Shown here: one piece after another, positions 39,200 to 50,512 of the stretch | How positions within the stretch are numbered: position 1 is the first letter of the stretch | Layout of the letters: every line of letters begins with the position of its first letter | Assembly: GCF_015352445.1 (NCBI RefSeq) | Contig: NZ_JADKPO010000033.1 | Location: 1 to 50,512 of the forward strand | DNA from: Nocardioides agariphilus | GTDB taxonomy: Bacteria; Actinomycetota; Actinomycetes; Propionibacteriales; Nocardioidaceae | Direction of reading: 5' to 3' | Length of the DNA: 50,512 nt | The notes under the pieces: generated by a model | What the model saw: the letters and a program-made list of their open reading frames with translations, nothing else | The model's database searches: none | What the model was told of the DNA's origin: nothing | Made by a program: the position numbers and the translations under genes

Positions 39200-40462
39200 T
39201 CACGGCATCCGGGCCAGCACTTGGTCCCAGATCGCGTGGGCCAGAGCCGCCTTGGAGCCGAGGGGTACGTCGATCACCGCACCGTCGGCGCCCAGGATCA
39301 CGGCCTGGTTGTCGGGCGCGCCGAAGACCGCTCCCCCACTGACGTCGTTGACCACCAGCAGGTCGCAGCCCTTGCGGGCCAGCTTGGCGCGTCCGAGCTC
39401 GAGGACGGTGCCGGTGTCGTCGCCGGTCTCGGCTGCGAACCCGACCACGACCTGGCCCTCGCGGAGGCGGTCGTGGGCGATCTCCTTGAGGATGTCGGGA
39501 TTCTGCGACAGCTCGATCGTGGGAGCGCTGCCGTCGTCGGCCTTCTTGAGCTTGGTGTCGCTGGCCGACACCGGTCGGAAGTCGGCAGGTGCCGCGGCCA
39601 TCACGACCGCGTCAGCGCCCGCAGCCGCGGAGACCACGGCGTCGCGCAGCTCGGAGGTGGTCTCGACGCGCACGACCTTGACCCCGGCGGGATCGGGCAG
39701 GGAGACGTTGGCGGCCACCAAGGTGACCTCGGCTCCGCGGGCCACGGCCGTGCGCGCCAGCGCGTATCCCTGGAGCCCGGAGGAGCGGTTGCCGAGGAAC
39801 CGCACGGGGTCGAGGTACTCGCGGGTGCCGCCTGCGCTCACCACGACCGAGCGACCTGCCAGGTCGGCCCATCGCTGGTCGAGCCTGTCGACACCACGAG
39901 CCAGGATCTGGGTGCAGATCTCGAAGATCTCCAGCGGGTCGGGCAGACGTCCCTTGCCCGAGTCATCGCCCGTCAGCCGGCCCTCCGCGGGCTCGATCAC
40001 GACCGCACCACGCTGGCGCAGGGTGGCGACGTTGGCGATCGTGGCCGCGTGCTCCCACATCTCGGTGTGCATCGCTGGAGCGAACACGACGGGGCAGCGT
40101 GCGGTCAGCAGCGTGTTGGTGAGCAGGTCGTCGGCCAGGCCGTGGGCCGCCTTGGCCAGCAGGTCGGCAGTGGCCGGCGCGACCACGACCAGGTCGGCCG
40201 ACTGGCCGATCCGCACGTGAGGCACCTGGTGCACGTCGTGCCAGACCTCGGCCGAGACCGGCTTGCCCGAGAGCGCGGCCCAGGTGTCGGCGCCCACGAA
40301 CCGCAGTGCCGCAGCGGTCGGGACGACGGTGACGTCATGGCCGGACTCGGTGAACCGGCGCAGCAGCTCGCACGCCTTGTAGGCCGCGATGCCGCCGGAG
40401 ACCCCCAGGACGAGGCGCGGCCGGGACCCCTCCTCAGGGGTCCCGGCCGTCACGGTAGTCAT
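39200..40462 (-). CDS. coaBC: Bifunctional phosphopantothenoylcysteine decarboxylase / phosphopantothenate--cysteine ligase
   Basis: A 420-aa fusion for two steps of coenzyme A synthesis. The CoaC half starts VLGVSGGIAAYKACELLRRF (FMN-binding flavoprotein) and includes APATADLLAKAAHG and PAMHTEMW. The CoaB half has SAGGTREYLDPVRFLGNRSS and LLVVNDVSGGAVFG. I chose ATG 40462, 7 bases after the rpoZ stop. Both halves are complete. Confidence 0.96.
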   Translation of the reverse strand: MTTVTAGTPEEGSRPRLVLGVSGGIAAYKACELLRRFTESGHDVTVVPTAAALRFVGADTWAALSGKPVSAEVWHDVHQVPHVRIGQSADLVVVAPATADLLAKAAHGLADDLLTNTLLTARCPVVFAPAMHTEMWEHAATIANVATLRQRGAVVIEPAEGRLTGDDSGKGRLPDPLEIFEICTQILARGVDRLDQRWADLAGRSVVVSAGGTREYLDPVRFLGNRSSGLQGYALARTAVARGAEVTLVAANVSLPDPAGVKVVRVETTSELRDAVVSAAAGADAVVMAAAPADFRPVSASDTKLKKADDGSAPTIELSQNPDILKEIAHDRLREGQVVVGFAAETGDDTGTVLELGRAKLARKGCDLLVVNDVSGGAVFGAPDNQAVILGADGAVIDVPLGSKAALAHAIWDQVLARMP

Positions 40463-40469
40463 GCGGACC

Positions 40470-40808
40470 TCAGCGGTTGCTGTCGCCGAAGTCGTCGTCG
40501 AGGGTCGTCGCAGCGGTGCGGGCCTGCTCCTCAGCTGCCAGCTCCGAGGGGTCGATGTCCTCGCAGGTGAGCAGGTCCTCGTTGATCTCACGCAGGGCGA
40601 TCGAGAGGGGCTTCTCCTGGACGTGGGTGTCGACCAGGGGGCCGACGTACTCGAGCAGGCCCTCGCCGAGCTGGGAGTAGTAGGCGTTGATCTGGCGGGC
40701 GCGCTTGGCGCTGTAGAGGACCAGCTTGTACTTGCTGTCGGTCTTGGTAAGCAGGTCGTCGATCGAGGGGTTGGTCACGCCCTCGGCGGCGATGTCGGGT
40801 GCAGACAC
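40470..40808 (-). CDS. rpoZ: RNA polymerase omega subunit
   Basis: A 112-aa subunit that helps assemble RNA polymerase. [19 protein letters not shown] and [14 protein letters not shown] are the conserved beta'-contacting segment; an acidic C-terminal tail follows. GTG start with GAGG seven bases upstream. The order gmk-rpoZ-coaBC-metK-priA is standard in actinobacteria. Confidence 0.97.
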   Translation of the reverse strand: MSAPDIAAEGVTNPSIDDLLTKTDSKYKLVLYSAKRARQINAYYSQLGEGLLEYVGPLVDTHVQEKPLSIALREINEDLLTCEDIDPSELAAEEQARTAATTLDDDFGDSNR

Positions 40809-40855
40809 GCAGGAGCCTCACTGGAACTAGGAGAAGAGATCACTCGCCACACTGG

Positions 40856-41425
40856 CTAGTGGTCGGCGACCTCAGAACACATCAAGGCTACCAACTCCTC
40901 GGCAGCAGCGTGAACTTCGTGGTTGACGACCGTCGCGTCGAACTCCGACTCGGCGGCCAGCTCATCGCGTGCCGTCTCGAGCCGGCGCTCGCGCTCGGCC
41001 TCGGTCTCGGTGCCCCTGCCGACCAGCCGGCGCACCAGCTCGTCCCACGACGGCGGCATCAGGAAGACGAACCGCGCCTCGGGCATCCGCTCGCGGACCT
41101 GCCGGGCGCCCTGCAGGTCGATCTCGAGCAGAGCGGGGCGTCCCTCGTCCAGGGCCGCCTCCACCGGAGCCCGCGGCGTGCCGTAGCGGGCGGCCTTGTG
41201 GACCACCGCCCACTCCAGCAGCTCGTCGGCCTCGACCATCCGGTCGAACTCCTCCTCGGAGACGAACAGGTAGTGCACGCCGTGCTGCTCTCCGGGCCGA
41301 GGTCGTCGGGTGGTCGCCGAGACGGAGATCCAGATCTCGGGGTGGTGCAGGCGTACGTCGGCCGCGACGGTGCCCTTGCCCACAGCGGTGGGTCCGGCCA
41401 AGACGGTGAGTCGGGAGTGGGGCAC
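40856..41425 (-). CDS. gmk: Guanylate kinase
   Basis: A 189-aa kinase converting GMP to GDP. Walker A is [12 protein letters not shown] (about residues 8-19), followed by [20 protein letters not shown] (GMP-binding) and [17 protein letters not shown] chose GTG 41425, 5 bases after mihF ends; longer readings run through mihF in another frame. Confidence 0.96.
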   Translation of the reverse strand: MPHSRLTVLAGPTAVGKGTVAADVRLHHPEIWISVSATTRRPRPGEQHGVHYLFVSEEEFDRMVEADELLEWAVVHKAARYGTPRAPVEAALDEGRPALLEIDLQGARQVRERMPEARFVFLMPPSWDELVRRLVGRGTETEAERERRLETARDELAAESEFDATVVNHEVHAAAEELVALMCSEVADH

Positions 41426-41430
41426 CAGCG

Positions 41431-41751
41431 TCAGTCGTGGGGTGCGAACTCGCGCTCGAGCGCGGCCACCTGGTTGACGCCCAGGCCGCGCACGCGCCGG
41501 CTCTCGGCGATGCCGAGCCGCTCCATCATCTGGCGGGCGCGCACCTTGCCCAGGCCCGGCATCGACTGCAGCAGGTCGACCACGCGCATCTTGCCGATCA
41601 CCTCGTTGCGCTGGCCCGCGTGGAGGACCTCCACGATCGAGGCGCCCGAGTTCTTGAGCCGGTTCTTCACCTCGGCCCGCTCCCGTCGCGAGGCAGCTGC
41701 CTTGTCGAGCGCTGCCTGTCGCTGCTCGGGGGTCAGGGGAGGAAGCGCCAC
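41431..41751 (-). CDS. mihF: Integration host factor, actinobacterial type
   Basis: A 106-aa nucleoid protein unrelated to the IHF/HU fold of E. coli. [31 protein letters not shown] and the DNA-binding helix-two-turn-helix [20 protein letters not shown] are diagnostic of mIHF. It bends DNA and affects many promoters. GTG start; its own promoter lies about 48 bases upstream. Confidence 0.96.
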   Translation of the reverse strand: MALPPLTPEQRQAALDKAAASRRERAEVKNRLKNSGASIVEVLHAGQRNEVIGKMRVVDLLQSMPGLGKVRARQMMERLGIAESRRVRGLGVNQVAALEREFAPHD

Positions 41752-41798
41752 GTCTCACCTTCTCGGACGACCAACACACGGAACGGACGAACCGGGCC

Positions 41799-41828
41799 AA
41801 TCTAGTCACGTTCGCGACGGGTCAGCAA
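41799..41828 (-). promoter_or_regulatory. Promoter of mihF-gmk-rpoZ
   Basis: TAGATT (41799-41804) on the minus strand is a good -10, with TTGCTG (41823-41828) 18 bases upstream as a weaker -35. It predicts a 5' leader of about 40 bases, unlike the leaderless promoters elsewhere in the window. Confidence 0.45.
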
Positions 41829-41844
41829 CGCGGGAGCACCGCGT
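41828..41844 (-). terminator. Small hairpin between the lipoprotein gene and mihF
   Basis: ACGCGG and CCGCGT pair around a 5-base loop. It lies 41 bases past the lipoprotein stop and adjoins the mihF -35 box, so it may end the pyrimidine transcript. There is no T-run. Confidence 0.3.
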
Positions 41845-41884
41845 GAGGTCGAATTCCCCACAGCAGAGCGGGATTCGGCACTCC

Positions 41885-42364
41885 TCAGAGGCTCAAAGGC
41901 GTGTGGCAGACGTCCTTGGCCTGCTGCTGGATCCCGTCGAACGCAGCCCCCACCGCCGGGTCTGCCAGCGCGGCCCCGGCGTCCTCGATGCGCTGTCGCT
42001 CGCCGTCCGTGAGTCCCGCCGGCAGGTGTCGGGGGTCGTAGGACGCCGGGTCGACGTCGGCGGCTCGCACCGCCTCGTCAAGTCGCTCCAACGGGTCGAG
42101 GAGGACCTGCCACTCGTCGCTGATGTCGTCGGGCGCCCTCGTCGAGAGGTCGCGAAGGATCGGCAGCGCATCGAGCAGCGCAGACGGCGCCCCGGATGCC
42201 GTCACGTCGGTGAGCTCGGCCTGGTGCTCCTTGACGCTCCCGCAGTAGTCCTCATCCGCACCGCCGCACGCTGACGCCAGGGCCACGACGAGCAGCAGGG
42301 CGGGGGTGAGTGAGTGCTGGTTGCGACGGGAGGGCGGTGCGTGGGTGTTGGCTCTCGTCGACAC
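41885..42364 (-). CDS. Putative lipoprotein
   Basis: A 159-aa protein with a signal peptide: basic SRRNQHSL, a hydrophobic core LTPALLLVVALA and a lipobox-like ASAC with Cys33. The mature part is acidic and mostly helical, with DYCGSVKEHQAEL at its start and a second cysteine near the C-terminus, which may form a disulfide. No known family. I prefer GTG 42364 (GAGGG seven bases upstream) over TTG 42370. It follows pyrF by 13 bases and is probably co-transcribed with it. Confidence 0.7.
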   Translation of the reverse strand: MSTRANTHAPPSRRNQHSLTPALLLVVALASACGGADEDYCGSVKEHQAELTDVTASGAPSALLDALPILRDLSTRAPDDISDEWQVLLDPLERLDEAVRAADVDPASYDPRHLPAGLTDGERQRIEDAGAALADPAVGAAFDGIQQQAKDVCHTPLSL

Positions 42365-42377
42365 GACCAACCCTCAC

Positions 42378-43220
42378 TCACCGCTGTCCGGCAGTCCTCG
42401 ACAACAGGGTGCGCAGCTCGTCGTTGGTGCGCCGAGCGGCCTCGCGCATGGCGGGTGCCGAAGGACCGACGCGGAGCAGCTCGCGCGAGGAGCTGGGCAG
42501 CACGTTGGGCAGGGCAGCTCCGAAGATGCGCGGGAGCTCGGCGGTGGTGCCGCCCTGGGCGCCGTAGCCCGGGGCCAGGATCGGCCCGTTGAACGCGAAG
42601 TCCTCTCCCGTGTCGCCGATCGTCGCGCCGACGACCGCGCCGAAGGAACCCAGCGGGTCGGCACCGGCGTTGAGGTGCCGCAGGTGGTCGAGCATCGTGG
42701 CGGTCACGGTCCGGCCGTCGTCGACATGCGCGGCCTGCACCTCCGGCGCCTCCTTGTTGGAGGTGCGGGCGAGCACGAACAGGCCGGCATCGTGCTTGCG
42801 AGCCGCATCGACGAAGGGGTCGAGGGAGCCGAACCCGAGGAACGGGCTGACCGTGATCGCGTCGGCAGCGATCGGGCTGGCCGGGTCGAGGTAGGCCTCG
42901 GCGTAGGCCTCACTGGTCGACCCGACGTCGCCGCGCTTCACGTCGAGCAGGACCAGGGCTCCAGCCTCGCGGGCTACCGCGATGACGCGCTCGAGCACGG
43001 CGACGCCGCGGCTGCCGAACCGCTCGTAGAAGGCCGACTGCGGCTTGACCACCGCGCACTCGGCGGCGAGCGCCTCGGTGGCGGTCAGCGCGAACGACTC
43101 CAGCCCCTCCACGCTGTCGGGCAGACCCCACGCGTGCAGCAGGGCGGCATGCGGGTCGATGCCGGCGCAGAGAGGGCCGCGGGCTGCCACGGCGGCGTGG
43201 AAGCGTGATCCGAAGGTCAT
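42378..43220 (-). CDS. pyrF: Orotidine 5'-phosphate decarboxylase (type 2)
   Basis: A 280-aa enzyme making UMP. LCAGIDPHAALLHAWGL, KPQSAFYERFGSRG and the catalytic LLDVKRGDVGST (Asp-Lys-x-x-Asp) are intact. It has the longer actinobacterial type-2 pattern. I chose ATG 43220, which overlaps the pyrD stop as ATGA. Confidence 0.96.
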   Translation of the reverse strand: MTFGSRFHAAVAARGPLCAGIDPHAALLHAWGLPDSVEGLESFALTATEALAAECAVVKPQSAFYERFGSRGVAVLERVIAVAREAGALVLLDVKRGDVGSTSEAYAEAYLDPASPIAADAITVSPFLGFGSLDPFVDAARKHDAGLFVLARTSNKEAPEVQAAHVDDGRTVTATMLDHLRHLNAGADPLGSFGAVVGATIGDTGEDFAFNGPILAPGYGAQGGTTAELPRIFGAALPNVLPSSSRELLRVGPSAPAMREAARRTNDELRTLLSRTAGQR

Positions 43221-44283
43221 GGCGAGACTCCTGGGGCGTCGGCGGGGGCGGGGACATGGGCGAGGGCATGGGCGATCCGGCGCGGCCACCAGGGACCGCC
43301 GTACACGAACCCGGTGTAGGCCTGCACGAGCGAGGCGCCGGCATCCAGGCGCGCGCGGGCATCATCGGCGCTCGAGATGCCGCCTACCGAGACGAGGGCG
43401 AGGTCGGGGCCCACGGTCTTGTGCAGGATGCGCAGCACCTCCAGCGAGCGCTCGGCCACGGGCGCGCCGGACAGGCCCCCCGCGCCGATGGCCTCCACCT
43501 CTGCTGCAGGGGTGCGCAGTCCGGCTCGCGAGACCGTGGTGTTGGTCGCGATCAGGCCCTCCAGGCGCAGCTCGAGCGCCAGGCGGGCAACGTCGACCAC
43601 GTCGTCGTCGGCGAGGTCGGGGGCGATCTTCACCAGCAGGGGTACGTCGGCCACGCGGCGTACGCCCTCCAGGAGAGGCCCCAGCCGCTCCACGGCCTGG
43701 AGGCTACGCAGTCCCGGAGTGTTGGGCGAGGAGACGTTGACCACGAGGTAGTCGGCCCAGGGAGCCAGCAGGCTCGCGGACTTCGTGTAGTCGGCGAGCA
43801 CAGCGGCCTCGTCGTCCTCCGGGACGACCTTGGTCTTGCCGATGTTGACGCCGAGCACGACCTGTCGTCGGTCGGACCTGCCGCGCCCCCGGCCCTTCGC
43901 GCGATCAGCCAGGCGTTGCGCAACGACCTCGGCCCCGTCGTTGTTGAAGCCCATCCGGTTGACGATCGCCCGGTCAGCGGGCAACCGGAACAGCCGCGGC
44001 TTGGGGTTGCCCGGCTGCGCCTCCCCCGTCACGGTGCCGACCTCGACGTGCCCGAACCCGAGGGCCGCAAGGGCGTCGACGCCGACAGCGTTCTTGTCGA
44101 AGCCCGCTGCCAGGCCCAGCGCCGACGGGAAGGTCAGCCCCATCGAGTTGACCGGACGGGTCGCTGGTCCCGGGAACAGCCGGGTCACCGGCCGGGCAGT
44201 CCGGATGCCGGCGAAGCCCAGGTGGTGGGCCTGCTCGGCGTCGACGCGGGTCAGGACGTGGTCGAAGAGGGCGTCGTAGGTCG

Positions 44284-44287
<4 letters not shown>
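43217..44287 (-). CDS. pyrD: Dihydroorotate dehydrogenase (quinone), class 2
   Basis: A 356-aa FMN enzyme that oxidises dihydroorotate with membrane quinone. The N-terminal helical extension (about residues 1-40) is the quinone-site domain of class 2. [38 protein letters not shown] and [14 protein letters not shown] (with the catalytic serine) are visible. ATGA overlaps on both sides, with carB upstream and pyrF downstream. Confidence 0.97.
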
Positions 44288-47636
<3,349 letters not shown>

Positions 47637-47637
<1 letters not shown>

Positions 47638-48776
47638 CAGAGCTCACCGCCCATCAGGCCGACGAAGCGGTCGAAGAGGTACGCCGCGTCGTGCGGGCCG
47701 GCGGCTGCCTCCGGGTGGTACTGGACCGAGAAGGCCTTGAGCATGCCGGCGTCGTCCCTCAGCTCGAGGCCCTCGACCACGTCGTCGTTGAGGCAGATGT
47801 GCGAGACGGTGGCCGCGCCGTAGGGCGTCTCGGTGCTGCCCGACAGCGGCGCGTCGACCGCGAAGCCGTGGTTGTGCGCGGTGACCTCGACCTTGCCGGT
47901 GGTGCGGTCCATGACCGGCTGGTTGATGCCGCGGTGGCCGTAGGTCAGCTTGTAGGTCCCGAACCCGAGCGCGCGGCCGAAGAGCTGGTTGCCGAAGCAG
48001 ATGCCGAAGTACGGAAGGCCGCGCTCGAGGGCGCCCTGCAGCACCTCGATCTGGCCAGTGGTCGCGGCCGGGTCACCGGGGCCGTTGGAGAAGAACAACC
48101 CGTCGGGGTGCGTGGCCAGCACGTCGTCGAGGGTCGCGGTGGCGGGAAGTACGTGGGTCTCGATGCCGCGCTCGGCCATCATCCGCGGCGTGTTGGCCTT
48201 GATCCCGAGGTCGAGGGCCGCAACGCGAAACCGTGGCGACTGGCTGGTCGAGCTCGCCGGGACCACGTAGGCCTGGCTCGTGCTCACCTCGTCGGAGAGG
48301 TTCGCGCCGGACATCTCGGCGCTCGTCCGGACTCGTTCGAGGAGGGCCTCGACGGAGGTCTCGGTCGAGGAGATCCCGACCCGCATGGCACCCCGCTCGC
48401 GCAGGTGGCGGGTCAGCGCGCGGGTGTCGATGCCGCTGATGCCGACCACGCCCTGGTCGCGCAGTGCGTCGTCGAGCGACCGCTGCGACCGCCAGGACGA
48501 CGGCCGGCGAGCGGGGTCGCGGACGACATATCCGGCGACCCAGATCCTCGAGGACTCCGGGTCCTCGTCGTTCATGCCGGTGTTGCCGATGTGAGGGGCG
48601 GTCATGACGACGACCTGACGGTGGTACGACGGGTCGGTCAAAGTCTCCTGGTAGCCGGACATGCCGGTGGCGAAGACCGCCTCGCCGAAGGTCTCTCCCG
48701 GGGCTCCGTAGGAGTCACCGCGGAAGGTGCGGCCGTCCTCGAGGACGAGCATCGCTGGTGTGGCAGGGGCAGGCAT
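47637..48776 (-). CDS. carA: Carbamoyl-phosphate synthase small subunit (glutaminase)
   Basis: A 379-aa subunit releasing ammonia from glutamine. The class-I amidotransferase triad is intact: the cysteine in [15 protein letters not shown] and His-Glu in [13 protein letters not shown]. The N-terminal half contains [20 protein letters not shown]. Its stop overlaps the carB ATG by one base. First gene of the carA-carB-pyrD-pyrF transcript, preceded by a PyrR-binding hairpin. Confidence 0.97.
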
Positions 48777-48787
48777 CTACTGCCGGA

Positions 48788-48826
48788 CCTCCTTCTCCGC
48801 CTCTCTGGACGGATCGTTAAAGGATG
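48788..48826 (-). promoter_or_regulatory. PyrR-binding RNA hairpin in the carA leader
   Basis: The minus strand reads ATCCTTTAACGATCCG followed by TCCAGAGAGGCGGAGAAGGA. This is the PyrR recognition pattern known from Bacillus pyr attenuators: a UCCAGAGAGG loop over a short GC stem, with a lower stem UCCUU/AAGGA. Here the 3' strand contains the carA SD AGGAGG (48788-48793). PyrR bound to UMP should therefore hide the SD and repress translation, as reported for the mycobacterial pyr leader. Confidence 0.75.
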
Positions 48827-48839
48827 TCGATCGCGACGG

Positions 48840-48848
48840 ACCTTACCA
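48840..48848 (-). promoter_or_regulatory. Extended -10 promoter of carA
   Basis: TGG-TAAGGT on the minus strand (48840-48848) is an extended -10 with no clear -35. A start about seven bases downstream gives a leader of about 55 bases that contains the whole PyrR hairpin. It lies close to, and divergent from, the decarboxylase promoter. Confidence 0.4.
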
Positions 48849-48862
48849 GCGCCGACCCGGTC

Positions 48863-48868
48863 TACTGT
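48863..48868 (+). promoter_or_regulatory. -10 element of the PLP-decarboxylase gene, leaderless
   Basis: TACTGT lies exactly six bases before the ATG at 48875, with no ribosome-binding site. It is about 15 bases from the divergent carA -10, so the two promoters may compete. Confidence 0.5.
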
Positions 48869-48874
48869 CACGCC

Positions 48875-50251
48875 ATGGACGACACGGGACGGGTGCTCTC
48901 TCGCGCACACGAGCTGGCGGCGCAGTTCCTGGCGGGGCTGGACGCTCGACCGGTGTGGCCGCGAGCGACGTTCGAGCAGATGCTCGCAGCCTTCGACGCT
49001 CCCTTGCCCGACGAGGGGGCCGACCCGGTCGCCGTCATCGAGGAGCTGGCCGCGACCGCCGACGCGGGGCTGTCGGGCAACGTAGGTCCGCGGTTCTTCG
49101 GGTTCGTCATCGGGGGCGCGCTGCCCGCCGCACGCGGTGCCGATCTGCTCACCGGGATCTGGGACCAGAACGCGGGCGCGAACTCCTTGACGCCTGCGGC
49201 GGCCGCCGTCGAGGTCGTGTCCGGCCGCTGGATCGTCGAGGCCCTCGACCTGCCCCGCGAGTCGGCGGTGGGGTTCGTGACCGGCGGGATGATGGCCAAC
49301 TACTCCTGCCTGTCGGCTGCCCGTCACTCCGTCTTGGCCCGTGCGGGCTGGGACGTCGGTGCGCGCGGCCTGTTCGGAGCGCCCAGGGTGCGGGTGGTGG
49401 TCGGGCGTCGCCGCCATGACACGGTCGACCTTGCCGTCCGCTACCTGGGCCTCGGCCAGGACTGCGTCATCGAGGTCGAGACCGACGGCGAGGGCCGCAT
49501 CTGCATCCCCGTGCTCGAGGAGACCCTCGCCAACGGCGAGGGCCCGACGATCCTGTGCCTCGGCGCGGGCGAGGTCCACAGCGGGGCGTTCGACGACTTC
49601 GCCTCCGCCGTGGCGCTCGGCCGGCGACACGATGCGTGGGTGCACGTGGACGGCGCGTTCGGTCTCTGGGCCGCGGCCAGCCCGTCGTACCGGCACCTGA
49701 CCCGGGGAATGGCCGAGGCCGACTCGTGGGCCACCGATGCGCACAAGACGCTCAACGTCCCCTACGACTCGGGCCTGGCCATCGTCCGCGACCCCGCGAG
49801 CCTGGCAGCCGGGTTCGGCGTCGAGACCGACTACCTCATCGGTGATGCCAGCGACCCGATGTCGCGCGCACCGGAGTTCTCCCGCCGGGCTCGCGGCTTC
49901 GCCGTGTGGGCGGCGCTGCGAAGTCTCGGGCGCGACGGGCTCGCCGCCCTGGTCGACCGGCTGTGCTCCCACGCGACCGCGCTGGCCAAGGGCTTCGAGG
50001 CGATCGAGGAGGTCGAGGTCGTCAACGACGTGGTGTTCACCCAGGTGATGTTCCGGCTGGCCACCGATGAGCGCACCTCGGAGGCCGGACGCCGGATCCT
50101 CGCCGACGGCACCTGTGTCGTCACCCCCGCCGTGTGGCACGGCCGCGCGGTGCAGCGCTGCGCCGTGTCCAACTGGTCGACCACCGACTCCGACGTCGAG
50201 CGCTCCCTCGACGCCGTACGCCGCGTGGTCGCTGGACTCCCCGCTGGTTGA
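48875..50251 (+). CDS. PLP-dependent group II decarboxylase family protein
   Basis: A 458-aa fold-type-I PLP enzyme. NVGPRFFGFVIGGALPAAR and FVTGGMMANYSCLSAARHSV (phosphate-binding region), the HVDGAFG aspartate strand and TDAHKTLNVPYDSGLA with the PLP lysine (Lys291) are clear. It belongs with aromatic or diaminobutyrate decarboxylase-like enzymes; the substrate cannot be told. I chose ATG 48875 because of the leaderless promoter; the longer frame would begin in the carA leader. Palindromic repeats start at its stop codon. Confidence 0.85.
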   Translation: MDDTGRVLSRAHELAAQFLAGLDARPVWPRATFEQMLAAFDAPLPDEGADPVAVIEELAATADAGLSGNVGPRFFGFVIGGALPAARGADLLTGIWDQNAGANSLTPAAAAVEVVSGRWIVEALDLPRESAVGFVTGGMMANYSCLSAARHSVLARAGWDVGARGLFGAPRVRVVVGRRRHDTVDLAVRYLGLGQDCVIEVETDGEGRICIPVLEETLANGEGPTILCLGAGEVHSGAFDDFASAVALGRRHDAWVHVDGAFGLWAAASPSYRHLTRGMAEADSWATDAHKTLNVPYDSGLAIVRDPASLAAGFGVETDYLIGDASDPMSRAPEFSRRARGFAVWAALRSLGRDGLAALVDRLCSHATALAKGFEAIEEVEVVNDVVFTQVMFRLATDERTSEAGRRILADGTCVVTPAVWHGRAVQRCAVSNWSTTDSDVERSLDAVRRVVAGLPAG

Positions 50252-50512
50252 GGAGGGACGAAGTCCCGTCTCGAAACCGCAGAACAGGTCGAAGACTCCC
50301 CCGCCGGTTGAGGAGGGACGCAGTCCCGTCTCGAAACCGCAGAACAGGCCGAAGACTCCCCCGCCGGTTGAGGAGGGACGAAGTCCCATCTCGAAACCGC
50401 AGAACAGGCCGAAGATCCGCTCATCTGGTTTCGAGACAGGCGCCAGCGCGCCTTCCTCAACCAGCGGTGGCGAGCAGGCGCGCTGGACTCCCCGCCGGTT
50501 GAGGAGGGACGC
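50233..50512. repeat. 60-bp tandem array of palindromic repeats (REP-like), cut by the window edge
   Basis: Three units (from 50241, 50301 and 50361) share a period of exactly 60 bp: GGTTGAGGAGGGACG, AAGTCCCGTCTCGAAACC, then CGCAGAACAGGCCGAAGA, with few changes; the third breaks off at about 50415. Each contains a GGGAC-GAA-GTCCC hairpin flanked by GGTT and AACC. At 50425-50466 an inverted, diverged copy occurs (TGGTTTCGAGACAGG to CTTCCTCAACCAGC). A fourth direct copy starts at about 50485 and runs off the end. Open frames here are artefacts of the repeat. Confidence 0.9.

Noticed and set aside
50134-50502. A 122-codon frame with repeated peptide units at the right edge
   Set aside because: The repeats are the translated 60-bp palindromic array, out of frame with the decarboxylase.
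50233-50512. Possible CRISPR array
   Set aside because: The whole 60-bp period is conserved, including the would-be spacers, and one copy is inverted; this is not a CRISPR pattern.

Overview
The window is chromosomal DNA from a high-GC actinobacterium, most likely a Nocardioides-like member of the Propionibacteriales. The evidence is the base composition, the actinobacterial integration host factor (mihF), a PriA without helicase motifs, a mycothiol-dependent-type isomerase homologue, conserved actinobacterial gene orders, and right-edge palindromic repeats of a kind I associate with Nocardioides. I see no mobile element, prophage, CRISPR array or tRNA. Almost all of the window is tightly packed housekeeping DNA, mostly on the minus strand, with many 1- or 4-base gene overlaps.

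Layout. 1-277: promoter and leader of an rRNA operon running leftwards out of the window. 278-9608 (minus): arginine operon argC-J-B-D-F-R-G-(48-aa ORF)-H followed by mpg, with tandem ARG boxes over a near-leaderless argC start. 9660-10454 (plus): maleylpyruvate-isomerase-family protein. 10461-21541 (minus): pheS-pheT; a two-component system whose kinase is fused to DUF4173; a soluble PAS histidine kinase; an RNA methyltransferase that appears to start at CTG; rplT-rpmI-infC with an AUC start and a structured leader; and an SseB-family gene. 21603-24285 (plus): a short tandem repeat, a membrane protein, a CTG-started P-loop kinase, a small protein preceded by three 8-bp direct repeats, and an aldose epimerase. 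24302-29620 (minus): ribD-E-BA-H under an FMN riboswitch, running into hisE-hisG and a PH-domain protein. 29782-30732 (plus): an exported protein. 30746-41751 (minus): translation, replication and cofactor genes rpe, a 28-aa CxxC ORF, a LigD-type polymerase, rsmB, mmcQ-like, fmt, def, priA, metK, coaBC, rpoZ, gmk and mihF. 41885-48776 (minus): lipoprotein, pyrF, pyrD, carB and carA, with a PyrR-binding RNA hairpin in the carA leader. 48875-50251 (plus): a PLP-dependent decarboxylase. 50233-50512: a 60-bp tandem array of palindromic repeats that continues past the edge.

How the parts work together. The arg block makes arginine from glutamate by the cyclic ArgJ route and carries its own repressor. 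carAB supplies carbamoyl phosphate to both ArgF and pyrimidine synthesis, and here it is joined to pyrD and pyrF under an apparent PyrR control element. The rib genes make lumazine and riboflavin under FMN feedback. infC-rpmI-rplT, pheST, fmt, def, rsmB and metK serve translation. The recurring regulatory theme is leaderless transcription: at least a dozen genes carry a TANNNT hexamer 6-8 bases before an ATG or GTG start, and several of these hexamers begin inside the TAG stop codon of the gene upstream. All functional calls come from reading the sequence; none was checked by database search.
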